In this document: positions 52,034 through 60,417 of the stretch, piece after piece | Layout: the number at the start of each line of letters is the position of its first letter | Numbering within the stretch: position 1 is the first letter of the stretch | Notes under the pieces: generated by a model | Seen by the model: the letters and a program-made list of their open reading frames with translations, nothing else | What the model was told of the DNA's origin: nothing | The model's database searches: none | Position numbers and translations under genes: made by a program | Origin: UBA7985 sp002711265 | Lineage (GTDB): Bacteria > Pseudomonadota > Alphaproteobacteria > UBA7985 | DNA: 64,000 bases | Reading direction: 5' to 3' | Assembly: GCA_965660945.1 (NCBI GenBank) | Contig: CBFIBS010000002.1 | Span: 248,001-312,000, forward strand

Positions 52034-52452
52034 ACCTGCTCGAACACCCCTCGCTGCTCGGGTTCGAACCCCTGTTCAACCATCTGGACTTTCTGTCCAA
52101 GCAGCGGGGCAGCGACGCCTATCCGCCCTTCGATGTCCTCCTACGCGGCGAAAGCACGCTGGTGGTGCGGGTGGCAGTGGCCGGCTTTACCCGCAACGAC
52201 CTGCGCGTCATCGCCCAGCCCCATCAGCTGCTGGTCCTCGGCAAGCGGTCGCAGGATGAACCCACCCCGGAGGCGACCGACGTTTTTCACAGTGGCATCG
52301 CCCTGCGTGGGTTCCAGCGACGTTTCGCGCTCGGCCCCGGCCTGACCGTGGAAGGGGCCAGCGTCGCCGATGGCATCCTCGAGGTCACCCTCAACCGGGC
52401 CCAGACTGGCAGCGACAGCGGCGAAGAAATCAACATCCAAGCCCGGCAATAG
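52030..52452 (+). CDS. Small heat-shock protein, Hsp20/IbpA type
   Basis: A 140-residue alpha-crystallin-type chaperone. The core starts YPPFDVLLRGESTLVVRVAV and has AGFTRNDLRV, GIALRGFQRRFALGPGL and the final strand GILEVTLNR. The C-terminal tail contains EINIQ, giving the IxI motif used for oligomer contacts. The start is TTG at 52030 and overlaps the mntR stop (TTGA), so it is likely co-translated with mntR. A heat-shock gene behind a manganese regulator is unusual. Confidence 0.88.
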   Translation: MNLLEHPSLLGFEPLFNHLDFLSKQRGSDAYPPFDVLLRGESTLVVRVAVAGFTRNDLRVIAQPHQLLVLGKRSQDEPTPEATDVFHSGIALRGFQRRFALGPGLTVEGASVADGILEVTLNRAQTGSDSGEEINIQARQ

Positions 52453-52457
52453 CGACC

Positions 52458-52874
52458 ATGGCGCGGCGCTACTTCGAGCAGAGCTCACTGCTGACCGAGG
52501 CCGAACGCCGGCAGTTTTACCGGAGCATGGTGCTGTTCCGGCTGACCCTGATCGCCCTGATCTTCTGCATTGTCTGCTGGGTGGTTTGTGCCGTCTTCGG
52601 GCCGATCGATCTGCTCGACCAGCGCCCGGTGGCCTTCTGGCTGCTGCCCACGGGCCTGTTCGCCATTCTCTACTACAGCTACGCCCTGTTCACCGAAATG
52701 TCGGGTGATCTCAGCCTCGACCGCTGGTGGCGTTGGGTCGGCGCCATCGCGGTGCTGGTGCCCCTGTCAGCCTATTTCACCATCGCGGGCCTGCTGTTTC
52801 TGTTTTTCACCGTCAGTGAGGTCGATGTTTTGCTCGACAGCCTGCCGTTCTGGCCGCTGGAAAACCTGAACTGA
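52458..52874 (+). CDS. Hypothetical membrane protein
   Basis: A 138-residue protein with three or four hydrophobic helices (about 26-47, 60-78, 91-117) and a charged N-terminus (ARRYFEQSSLLTEAERRQFY). I do not recognise the family. It starts six bases after the hsp20 stop, so mntR-hsp20-this gene form an operon. Convergent with ptsN (16 bp gap). Confidence 0.7.
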   Translation: MARRYFEQSSLLTEAERRQFYRSMVLFRLTLIALIFCIVCWVVCAVFGPIDLLDQRPVAFWLLPTGLFAILYYSYALFTEMSGDLSLDRWWRWVGAIAVLVPLSAYFTIAGLLFLFFTVSEVDVLLDSLPFWPLENLN

Positions 52875-52889
52875 CGGCCCGGCAGGCGC

Positions 52890-53333
52890 TCAGACTTCGT
52901 TCAGCAGAATATCAAGGGCAGCCGCGTCCTCTGCGCCGCGCAAACGCTCACAGAACGTCGCGTCTTTGAACGCCCGCGACACCCGGGCGAGCAGCTTGAG
53001 GTGGTCGCCGTTTGCCGTCTCTGGCGCCAAAATCAGAAACACCAGATCAACATCGATCTCGTCATGGGAATCATAGGAAACAGGATCCTGCAGCCGTGCA
53101 AAGTAGGTCACAGTCCGGTTCAGCCCGGGCAACTTAGCGTGCGGGATGGCAACTCCGTCACCTGCGCCGGTCGAGCCTTCCTGCTCCCGATCCTGCAGCG
53201 CGGACAGCACCTCGCGTTCTGCCACGCCATAGGGTTCTGCAACCCTCTGGGCCAGAGAAAGCAACAACTGTCTTTTGCTCGTGACACTGACATTCGGATC
53301 GATGAATGTCGGTGCGACAAGGGCTTCGTTCAA
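52890..53333 (-). CDS. ptsN: PTS IIA-like nitrogen regulatory protein PtsN
   Basis: EIIA-Ntr of the nitrogen PTS, phosphorylated on a His by NPr; regulates potassium transport, metabolism and sigma-54-linked functions. The phosphorylation motif is GVAIPHAKLPGL. A TTG at 53333 gives 147 residues, in line with the family; the frame is open to 53420, which would overlap hpf by 22 bp. The position after rpoN and hpf is the conserved arrangement. Confidence 0.92.
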   Translation of the reverse strand: MNEALVAPTFIDPNVSVTSKRQLLLSLAQRVAEPYGVAEREVLSALQDREQEGSTGAGDGVAIPHAKLPGLNRTVTYFARLQDPVSYDSHDEIDVDLVFLILAPETANGDHLKLLARVSRAFKDATFCERLRGAEDAAALDILLNEV

Positions 53334-53398
53334 AACACGTGTCCCAAAAAGTACCGGTGGTGGGCTCGGACCGCTCGCAGTCCCATCGATCGGGCGAA

Positions 53399-53977
53399 CT
53401 ACTGGCCGGGATCGATCCAACCAATGTTACCATCATTGCGCCGATATACGAGGTTGACCCTGCCATCTGATTCAAACAGGAGAGCGTTTAGGCCCGACAA
53501 ATCGAGGCGCGCGACCGCTTGCGCGACAGTAAGTCGCTGAATCTCCGTCTGGCGCTCAGCAACGATGGTGGCGAAATCGCCATCTTCAGCCTCGGATTCG
53601 CTGGAATCGTCGCTCTGATCAGCCACCGCAGCCTCGAACACCACCGCCCGCGCCGCACGGGTCTCAGCTTCTTCAGCCAGCCCGCGATGGTCATTGAGCT
53701 TGCGCTTGTATCTTCGCAAACGCTTGGCCAGTTTCTCCGCCGCCTGGTCGAGGCTGGCATGGGCGTCACCGGTTTCATCACTGGCCTGAAGTTCAAGATT
53801 GCGATGGACGTGGACCGTGATCAGACAGTTGAAGCCCCCCGCGCCTTTGGAAAACACCACCTCGGCGCTGAGACCCTGTCCGAAGTACTTATCGAGCAGA
53901 GCCGTCACAACATCCTGAGCGCGGGCTTCAAGCGCTGTGCTGACATCCATATGGCGGGAAGTGACACTAATCTGCAT
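53399..53977 (-). CDS. hpf: Ribosome hibernation-promoting factor, long form
   Basis: Binds 30S subunits in stationary phase and, in the long form, dimerises ribosomes. 192 residues: the N-terminal domain begins MQISVTSRHMDVSTALEAR, and the C-terminal dimer domain ends LVYRRNDGNIGWIDPGQ. The linker is acidic and low complexity. AGGAGCAG precedes the ATG at 53975-53977; the frame extends 36 codons upstream without support. It sits between rpoN and ptsN as in most proteobacteria. Confidence 0.95.
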   Translation of the reverse strand: MQISVTSRHMDVSTALEARAQDVVTALLDKYFGQGLSAEVVFSKGAGGFNCLITVHVHRNLELQASDETGDAHASLDQAAEKLAKRLRRYKRKLNDHRGLAEEAETRAARAVVFEAAVADQSDDSSESEAEDGDFATIVAERQTEIQRLTVAQAVARLDLSGLNALLFESDGRVNLVYRRNDGNIGWIDPGQ

Positions 53978-54141
53978 GGACTGCTCCTGATCCGTGGTGA
54001 GTGAAAGACGGGATAGCGGGGTTTCAAGCCACCCGTCCGTTCGTCTCGCTTCGCCAGAGATAATCACGCCATCACCGGTCCGCAATCAGCCAAGGACAGA
54101 CTCCCGAGGGTAACAGCCGGTCAGGCTGTGCATGATTGCGT

Positions 54142-55686
54142 TCAGGCCATGGCCTTCAGCCGACGACGCTTGACTGACGAAGGAATCCGCAGCGCTTCGC
54201 GGTACTTCGCAACCGTGCGGCGGGCGATGTCGACCCCATCTTCGCGCAGCAGATCGACGATGGTGTCGTCGGAGAGAATGGCATTGGCTTGCTCGGCATC
54301 GACCAGCGCCTTGATCCGGTGGCGGACCGCCTCGGCCGAGTGCGCCTCGCCGTCTCCAGAGGCTGCAATCGACGCGGTGAAGAAGTACTTGAGCTCGAAC
54401 ATGCCGCGCGGCGTGCTGATGTACTTGTTCGTGGTTGCCCGCGAGACGGTGGACTCATGAATGTCGACGGCTTCGGAAATGTCACGAAGGATCAGCGGCT
54501 TGAGGTACTGCACACCCTTGGTGAAGAACAGCTCCTGCCGCTCGACGATGGTGGAGGCGACCTTCATGATCGTCTGTGCGCGCTGGTGCAGCGCCTTGAC
54601 CAGCCAGTTGGCGGTCTGCATCTGCTCATTGAGGTAGTCGCGGTCTTCCTTGCGCAGCTTGCCCCCGGTCACCATGCCGGAATAAATGTTGTTGACCAGC
54701 ACACGCGGCAGGTTGTCGGGGTTGAGCTCGACGATCCAGCCCCCGGCCGGGTTGGGCCGGAGCAGGACATCGGGCGTCACCACCTGCGCTGCATCGACGT
54801 TGAATTTTGAGGCTGGCTTGGGGTCAACCGAGCGCAGCAGGCGCACCCGCTCCACCAGAATTTCCTGGCTGACCCGGCAGACCTTGACGAGCTTGTTCAA
54901 ATCACCGCTGGCCAGCAGTTCGAGGTTATCCAGCAGGCCCATCATCGGCCCGTCCAAGGCCTTGAGTTCAGCAAGCTGCAAAGTCAGGCATTCCTTCAGA
55001 TCGCGGGCAAAAATCCCGGTCGGCTCAAAGCCCTGCAGGTGCCGGACCACGCCTTCGACGTGGCTGAGCGGGCAGTCCATGCGCTCGGCAATCTGGTCGA
55101 GATCAATGCGCAGGTACCCTGCCTCGTCGAGGTTTTCCATCAGGGTGAAGGCAATCATCCGGTCGGACGGGTCGTCGAGCTCGATGTTGACCTGGCTGAC
55201 AATGCGGTCGCGCAGCGACTCTTCAGAGGTCAGCCGGTTTTCGAGATCGAAATCCTCGCCGCCGTCAAAACCGCGGCTGCCGCCGCTGCCCCAGTTTTCA
55301 AAGGCGACGGAAGCCCCGACCTGCGCGTCGGCGGTGTCGTCCCGCCCCTGCCAGTTATCGTCGATCTCGCTGACGGCTGCAGCACCATCATCCAGCGGCG
55401 CCAGCTCTGCACCGGTAGCCACGGCCTCGCCGCCGGCATCTCCGGCCGCGCTCGCGGCTTCAGCGCCTTCCGCCGCCGGCGTATCCGACGAAGCGGTTTC
55501 AGAGGGTCCGCGCGCGTCCGCGTTGCTGTCATCGCGTTCCAGCAGCGGGTTCTTTTCCAGCTCGCGTTCGATGTACTCGCTGAGCTCGACGTTTGACAGT
55601 TGCAGCAGCTTGATGGCCTGCTGCAGCTGGGGCGTCATCACCAGTGACTGGCCCTGTTTAAGCGTCAGGTTCTGAGATATGGCCAC
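54142..55686 (-). CDS. rpoN: RNA polymerase sigma-54 factor
   Basis: Alternative sigma factor for -24/-12 promoters, 514 residues. Region I is MTPQLQQAIKLLQLSNVELS; the acidic region II is long and Ala/Asp/Glu-rich (about 55-115); the core-binding region follows; the C-terminal RpoN box is ARRTVAKYRE, and the HTH region is nearby. The gene is preceded by a 234-bp A+T-rich gap, which may hold its own promoter in addition to read-through from lptB. Confidence 0.97.
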   Translation of the reverse strand: MAISQNLTLKQGQSLVMTPQLQQAIKLLQLSNVELSEYIERELEKNPLLERDDSNADARGPSETASSDTPAAEGAEAASAAGDAGGEAVATGAELAPLDDGAAAVSEIDDNWQGRDDTADAQVGASVAFENWGSGGSRGFDGGEDFDLENRLTSEESLRDRIVSQVNIELDDPSDRMIAFTLMENLDEAGYLRIDLDQIAERMDCPLSHVEGVVRHLQGFEPTGIFARDLKECLTLQLAELKALDGPMMGLLDNLELLASGDLNKLVKVCRVSQEILVERVRLLRSVDPKPASKFNVDAAQVVTPDVLLRPNPAGGWIVELNPDNLPRVLVNNIYSGMVTGGKLRKEDRDYLNEQMQTANWLVKALHQRAQTIMKVASTIVERQELFFTKGVQYLKPLILRDISEAVDIHESTVSRATTNKYISTPRGMFELKYFFTASIAASGDGEAHSAEAVRHRIKALVDAEQANAILSDDTIVDLLREDGVDIARRTVAKYREALRIPSSVKRRRLKAMA

Positions 55687-55920
55687 GCTTGTTATCCCAC
55701 CATCCGAGCATCAGGACAGCGACGGTCCCGAAAATCTGCAGCTAAAAACTCATAAACCATTTATTTTTTCTCGTAACGAGATCAAAATGTTCTTTAAATC
55801 ACACTATCAGTAGCAGAAACCGAATGAATTACGCCAGCGAGGAAAATCTGGCGCGAAGATTGCTTATGCGCCTGAGGCCTTTTCGCCACAGCACGGCCAC
55901 AGACCGATAAATCGGACAAT
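55687..55920. other. 234-bp A+T-rich gap between lptB and rpoN
   Basis: Contains two small inverted repeats, TCTCGT-A-ACGAGA at 55769-55781 and CCGAT-AA-ATCGG at 55904-55915. The second lies just after the lptB stop. A T-tract is on the wrong side for a minus-strand terminator at the first repeat. Likely the rpoN promoter region; no gene seen. Confidence 0.45.
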
Positions 55921-56676
55921 TCAATCTGATTTTGGCAGTGAAAATCTCTCACCGAAGTAGTGCTTTCTGGCTAATTTATCTGCCGCTACTGCATCGGATG
56001 GCCCCTCGACCAGCACTTCGCCCTGATCGATCAGCACCACGTGCTCAACCAGAGACAGGGTTTCGCGGACGTTGTGGTCCGTGATCAGCACGCCGTAGCC
56101 GGCCGCCGTTATCGTGCGGATGGCCCCGCGCAGCATGTCGATGGCGATGGGATCCACACCGGCGAAGGGTTCATCGAGCAGAACGATCTGCGGCTTGGTG
56201 GCGAGCGTTCGCGCCAGTTCCAGCCGTCGCCGCTGCCCGCCGGAGAGGGTTTCGGCGCGCTGGCCAAGCAGCGCTTCGAGATCGAAGTCGCTGACCAGCC
56301 GGTCAAAGTGATCGCGGCGCTGGCGGCGCGGTAGGCCCACTTCCATCACCGCTTCGAGGTTCTGCCGGACGGTCAAGCCCTCGAACACCGCCGCTTCCTG
56401 CGGCAGGTAGCCCAACCCGGCCCGCGCCCGGCGGAACATGGGTAGCCGTTCAAGCGACTGGCCGTTGAGGCGGATCAGCCCGCCCCGGCTCTGCACCAGT
56501 CCGATGATGGCGTGAAAGGCCGTGCTCTTGCCCGCCCCATTAGGCCCAAGCAGGCCCACAAGCTGCCCCGGCGCAACCTGCAGCGACAGGCTGTGAACCA
56601 CGGTCTGGCCGCCCCGCTCAACCCGCAGATTTTCGACCCGCAGACCGTCGCTCGTGCTGAATGATGGTGCTTTCAT
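55921..56676 (-). CDS. lptB: LPS export ABC transporter ATPase LptB
   Basis: Cytoplasmic ATPase that drives lipopolysaccharide extraction from the inner membrane with LptFG. 251 residues; Walker A GPNGAGKSTAFHAIIG, the Q-loop YLPQEAAVFEGLTV, signature LSGGQRRRLELARTLAT and Walker B IVLLDEPFAGVDP, all with LptB wording. The ATG overlaps the lptA stop by 4 bp. Confidence 0.97.
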   Translation of the reverse strand: MKAPSFSTSDGLRVENLRVERGGQTVVHSLSLQVAPGQLVGLLGPNGAGKSTAFHAIIGLVQSRGGLIRLNGQSLERLPMFRRARAGLGYLPQEAAVFEGLTVRQNLEAVMEVGLPRRQRRDHFDRLVSDFDLEALLGQRAETLSGGQRRRLELARTLATKPQIVLLDEPFAGVDPIAIDMLRGAIRTITAAGYGVLITDHNVRETLSLVEHVVLIDQGEVLVEGPSDAVAADKLARKHYFGERFSLPKSD

Positions 56677-57446
56677 TGACCGCCCAGGGCGCCCGAAATC
56701 CGCCCCCCGGTCCCGCCGTCGAGGATGAGGCTGCCGGTGGCGAGGTCATAGACCAGCCCGGCGCCCGAGAGCACCATATCGCCCTGCTGAACCACCGCTG
56801 CGCCGTCAAGCCAGACTTTGGACGCAGCTTCGTCAAACCGCAGGCGTTCGGCCGCCGCGCGCCAGTCTGCGCCTTGCAGCGAGGCTGAGCCACTGGCTTC
56901 GATGCTTGCCAGCTGGGCGGCGTCGAGTGCGCCGGATCCGCTCTCGGCCGACAGGCGAACTTCACCCCACTGCAGCACGAACGCGCCATCGAGGGTAAAG
57001 CGCTCGGCCCCGGTATCCAGCCGCAGCAGGCCGTCGGTGACGAGGCGACTGCCGTCGAACTGCAGCACCACACCGGGACCAGCCAGATCGACGTCACCGC
57101 TGTCCGGGCGGAGGGTCATAACAGCGGCGCGGGCTGTAACCAGCGGGCTGCGCACAAAAACACCACCCGAAGCCTCAACGCTGGAAACGGTGCGACCGGC
57201 CGCGCCCAACCGCGCCTCGACCGCATCGGCCAGCACTACCCAATCGCCGGCGACCAGTTGCACCTCTCCAGTGGCGCGGTAACGGCCGGCGGCTGCGTCG
57301 AAAGCGATGCCCTCTTGCGCCGTCAGGTCGAAACCGCCGCTGGTCACGCGCGACTGTGCCAGCGCCGACGATGTCAGCCCGGGCAGCACAGCGCCAAGCA
57401 CGCTGAACAGCGCGCTGGTGAGAAGAGGAGACAGAGGCCTTTTCAT
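56673..57446 (-). CDS. lptA: Periplasmic LPS-transport protein LptA (OstA-like)
   Basis: Forms the periplasmic bridge for LPS transport. 257 residues with a signal peptide (LLTSALFSVLGAVLPGL, ending near SALAQ). The beta-jellyroll pattern is seen as repeated GEVQL, SVEASGGVFVRSP and GAGLVYDLATGSLILDGG segments. It is somewhat longer than E. coli LptA (185), as is common in this class. Follows the short lptC gene (36-bp gap) and overlaps lptB. Confidence 0.9.
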   Translation of the reverse strand: MKRPLSPLLTSALFSVLGAVLPGLTSSALAQSRVTSGGFDLTAQEGIAFDAAAGRYRATGEVQLVAGDWVVLADAVEARLGAAGRTVSSVEASGGVFVRSPLVTARAAVMTLRPDSGDVDLAGPGVVLQFDGSRLVTDGLLRLDTGAERFTLDGAFVLQWGEVRLSAESGSGALDAAQLASIEASGSASLQGADWRAAAERLRFDEAASKVWLDGAAVVQQGDMVLSGAGLVYDLATGSLILDGGTGGRISGALGGQ

Positions 57447-57482
57447 GCCGAAGACCTTAGCCCAGTCGCCCGGCAGAGACCA

Positions 57483-57839
57483 TTAACGACTGGTTGAGAG
57501 CTGCGCGGGGCCTTCCAGTGTAACCGAGGCACCATCGGGGTCGAGGATGGCAGCACCCTGCCCGCGCAGGACGGTTCCGTCAGGCCCGGTAAGCTCGACC
57601 GGCCCCTCCAGCCGGATCGCACCGTCGCCCCCGCCTGCCGCGAAGTCGGCGTCAGAGCTGCTTTCGCTCGGCGTGCCTGCCGTTGTCAGGACGGGTACGG
57701 CGCTGCCGCCGATTTCGGGGGCCCGGGTAAGAAAAGCGGCCGCTGCGATCCCGCAACACAGCAGGATCAGCACCAGCCGCGCGAGGCCGACCAGCCGACC
57801 CCGCAGCGTCGCGCGGCTTCGCGGTTCAGCTGTGGGCAA
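57483..57839 (-). CDS. lptC: LptC-like membrane-anchored protein, short
   Basis: Between rnd and lptA, where lptC is expected, lies a 118-residue protein with one N-terminal membrane helix (about 17-39: ARLVLILLCCGIAAAAFL) and a short beta-rich C-terminus (RLEGPVELTGPDGTVLRGQ). Typical LptC has about 190 residues with a full beta-jellyroll; here only the last strands are recognisable. Assignment rests on position and topology. It overlaps the end of rnd by 14 bp. Confidence 0.7.
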   Translation of the reverse strand: MPTAEPRSRATLRGRLVGLARLVLILLCCGIAAAAFLTRAPEIGGSAVPVLTTAGTPSESSSDADFAAGGGDGAIRLEGPVELTGPDGTVLRGQGAAILDPDGASVTLEGPAQLSTSR

Positions 57840-58497
57840 AGATATCGCGCTCGTCCCAGCCGAGCAGGTCGAGCTGGGCGCGGTAGGGCAGAAAATCGAA
57901 GCACTGCTGGGCCAGTTCAGTGCGGCCTTCGCGCTCCAGCAGTGCGTCGAGATGCTCCTTCAGCGCGTGCAGGTGCAACACGTCAGAGGCGGCATAGTCG
58001 AGCTGCTCGGGCGTCAGGGTCGGCGCGCCCCAGTCGCTGGTCTGGTTGAACTTCGAGATTTCGACGCCGAGCATTTCCTTGCACAGATCGCGCAGGCCGT
58101 GGCGGTCGGTGGTGGTGCGGATCATGCGGCTGGCGAGCTTGGTGCAGTAGACATTGGTCATCAGCACGCCGAGGTAGGCGAAGACGCTGGCGATATCAAA
58201 GCGCGCGAAGTGCATGAGCTTGAGCCGCGCCGGATCGCCCAGCTGCCGACACAGGTTCGGCGCCAGCGCAGACGCAGACGCAGACGCCGAAGCCGCCGCC
58301 CCGGCGAAGGGCGCGGTTCCGGCCCTGTCGCGCTGGGGCATCTGCACGAGGTGCGCGTCGCCCTTGCCGTCGCTGACCTGCACCAGACACAGCCGGTCGC
58401 GGGTCAGGTTCAGCCCCATGGTTTCGGTATCGATGGCGATGACCGGTCCCAGATCAACGTCGTCGGGCAGGTCTGCCTGATGCAGGAAGTTCGCCAT
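57826..58497 (-). CDS. rnd: Ribonuclease D
   Basis: 3'-5' exoribonuclease of the DEDD family that trims tRNA precursors. 223 residues: exo I IAIDTETMGLN, exo II in HFARFDIASVFAYLG, exo III DYAASDVLHLHAL with the Tyr. This is the short alphaproteobacterial form without HRDC domains. A low-complexity Ala/Ser insert (SASASASALA, DNA near 58262-58300) sits between exo I and exo II. The ATG at 58495-58497 (MANFLHQAD) is preferred to a 29-residue extension. Confidence 0.92.
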   Translation of the reverse strand: MANFLHQADLPDDVDLGPVIAIDTETMGLNLTRDRLCLVQVSDGKGDAHLVQMPQRDRAGTAPFAGAAASASASASALAPNLCRQLGDPARLKLMHFARFDIASVFAYLGVLMTNVYCTKLASRMIRTTTDRHGLRDLCKEMLGVEISKFNQTSDWGAPTLTPEQLDYAASDVLHLHALKEHLDALLEREGRTELAQQCFDFLPYRAQLDLLGWDERDIFAHS

Positions 58498-58758
58498 GAC
58501 AACCCTCTTCGTGGCTTCGGGGAAAGGCGCAACCGGCGGCGCCGTCTGAAAGGCAGTGTGCCTGCCTATAGAGGCTTGGGGCAAGGGTCAAGCACGCCGC
58601 CGCTTGCATCAATTATGGGTCTGGGCAGCAACAGAGCGGGAATGAGGGCTTGACCGCGCGCTTAAACTGGGTTGCCTCAGACAGGACAATGAACCCTCGC
58701 GGACGACGCCCCGGAAACCCGGCATCCGTCACCGCGCGTTGACAGAAAGACGAGTAGC

Positions 58759-59694
58759 ATGATCGGTCGCGCAGATATCGAAGCCGCCTACCAGCGGATC
58801 GCCCCCTACATCCGGCGGACACCGGTGATGCAGATGGACGCTGATGCGCTTGGACTTGGCTATCCGGTTACCTTCAAGATGGAACACCTGCAGGCAACGG
58901 GTTCGTTCAAGCTCCGGGGCGCCTTCAACAATCTGCTGACCAGCGAACTCAGCGAGGCCGGTGTCGTGGCCACCTCGGGCGGCAACCACGGCGCCGGTGT
59001 CGCCTACGCCGCGACAGCGCTCGGCATCCCCTCGACCATTTACGTCCCAGCGGCGATCGCAGCCGAGGTCAAGCTTCGCCGCATGCGTGGCTTCGGGGCC
59101 GAAGTCGTGGCCGTTCCCGACCCGGTGAGCGATGCCTACGTCGTGTGCCTGGCCCACGCCGCCCGCACCGGCGCACTGGAAATCCACCCCTTTGACTCCG
59201 ATGCTACGCTGGCCGGACAGGGCACGGTCGGCCTTGAATTGTCGGCACAGGCCGAGATTGACACCCTGCTGGTGTCGGTGGGCGGCGGTGGGCTGATCGG
59301 CGGCGTCCTCTGCCACTATCAGGACGATCTGCGCATCATCGCGGTCGAGACCGAGCTGACGGCATCCATGGCGCCGAGCCGGGAGAAAGGCGAGCAGGTC
59401 ACGATCATGCCGGGCGGGATCTCTGCCAGCGGCCTGGGGGCCAGCGCCATAGGCGACCGCGGCTGGGCAGCAGCACAGAAGTGGCTCGACGGTCATGCCG
59501 TTGTCTCCGACGCCGACACGTTCGAGGCCCAGCGGCGGCTGTGGGATGCCAGCCGGATTGTGGTCGAGCCCAGCGCGGCGACCGCCCTCGCGGCCCTGAC
59601 CTCGGGCGCCTATGTCCCGGAAAAGGACGAGCGGGTTGCTGTCCTTCTGTGCGGGGCCAACGCCGAACCCGACTGGTTCATGAACGAGGCCTGA
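58759..59694 (+). CDS. PLP-dependent threonine/serine dehydratase
   Basis: A 311-residue fold-type II PLP enzyme, cytoplasmic. The Schiff-base Lys is in ATGSFKLRGAFN (about residue 53), substrate loop TSGGNHGAGVAYA, phosphate loop SVGGGGLIGG. There is no C-terminal regulatory domain, so it is the catabolic/serine-racemase-like size. Substrate could be threonine, serine or a hydroxyaspartate. Stands alone; the 261-bp gap to rnd holds the divergent promoters. Confidence 0.92.
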   Translation: MIGRADIEAAYQRIAPYIRRTPVMQMDADALGLGYPVTFKMEHLQATGSFKLRGAFNNLLTSELSEAGVVATSGGNHGAGVAYAATALGIPSTIYVPAAIAAEVKLRRMRGFGAEVVAVPDPVSDAYVVCLAHAARTGALEIHPFDSDATLAGQGTVGLELSAQAEIDTLLVSVGGGGLIGGVLCHYQDDLRIIAVETELTASMAPSREKGEQVTIMPGGISASGLGASAIGDRGWAAAQKWLDGHAVVSDADTFEAQRRLWDASRIVVEPSAATALAALTSGAYVPEKDERVAVLLCGANAEPDWFMNEA

Positions 59695-59844
59695 AACCCG
59701 GGGCGAGGCGCTAAGATCGGGGGATATCTTCCGCTATCCCCCGGCAGGGGAATAAGCTAATCTGGTCGCATAATGAGGCAAAAGTCGCTTCATGTGCGAG
59801 CGACTAGGTTGCAATCGCCCCACTTGACCGTCCGGAGAGAGCCG

Positions 59845-60363
59845 ATGCGGAAAATGAGCCGAAACGCCAAAGTCCTGACCACCCTGGTTGTGCTGGTTTT
59901 TGCCGGAGCCATCGCCGCCGCGCCCGACACCGCCGAAGACGTGCTGGTGGGCTGGTTGGAAGACAATGACTGCAGCCTGACCTTCGACGACTACATCGAC
60001 CGCAGTTTGTCAGTCGAAGGCTTCGCCCCCATCGACATGAAAAATGCCATGGACTCTATGATCGAGGAGGGCGGGCTCCGCCGCGACGTGGACGGCAATC
60101 TGGTGCTGGTCAGCGGTAATCTTTGTGAGGGAACCGCGGTCGCAGAGCCGGAAATCCTAACCGGTACCCCCGAACAAATCCTGGTGACGATCTTCGAGGA
60201 GAACGGCTGCGACATCAGCCCGCGCACCCTGATCGAAACTGCAATGGCACAGGGCCTGACCCGGGCTGACATCGACGAGGCCGGCGAAGGCCTCGACGAC
60301 CAGGGGGCGTTTGTGAACAGTGAAGTCGGTCTGCGGCTGGTCATCGGGCCGGTTTGCCGCTGA
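59845..60363 (+). CDS. Exported protein with two copies of a cysteine-bounded module
   Basis: A 172-residue protein with a signal peptide (VLTTLVVLVFAGAIAAA). The mature part contains two related modules of about 65 residues: 28-94 (VLVGWLEDNDCSLTF … LVLVSGNLC) and 107-171 (ILVTIFEENGCDISP … LVIGPVC). Each has one Cys near its start and one at its end, so each may close a disulfide (C43-C94 and C122-C171). GGAGAGAG precedes the ATG at 59845. Function unknown; I do not recognise the family. Confidence 0.75.
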   Translation: MRKMSRNAKVLTTLVVLVFAGAIAAAPDTAEDVLVGWLEDNDCSLTFDDYIDRSLSVEGFAPIDMKNAMDSMIEEGGLRRDVDGNLVLVSGNLCEGTAVAEPEILTGTPEQILVTIFEENGCDISPRTLIETAMAQGLTRADIDEAGEGLDDQGAFVNSEVGLRLVIGPVCR

Positions 60364-60417
60364 CAACGGACAACTCCCGCTGAGAACCCGCTCAAGAAGC
60401 AAGGTCCCGAGCCGCCC

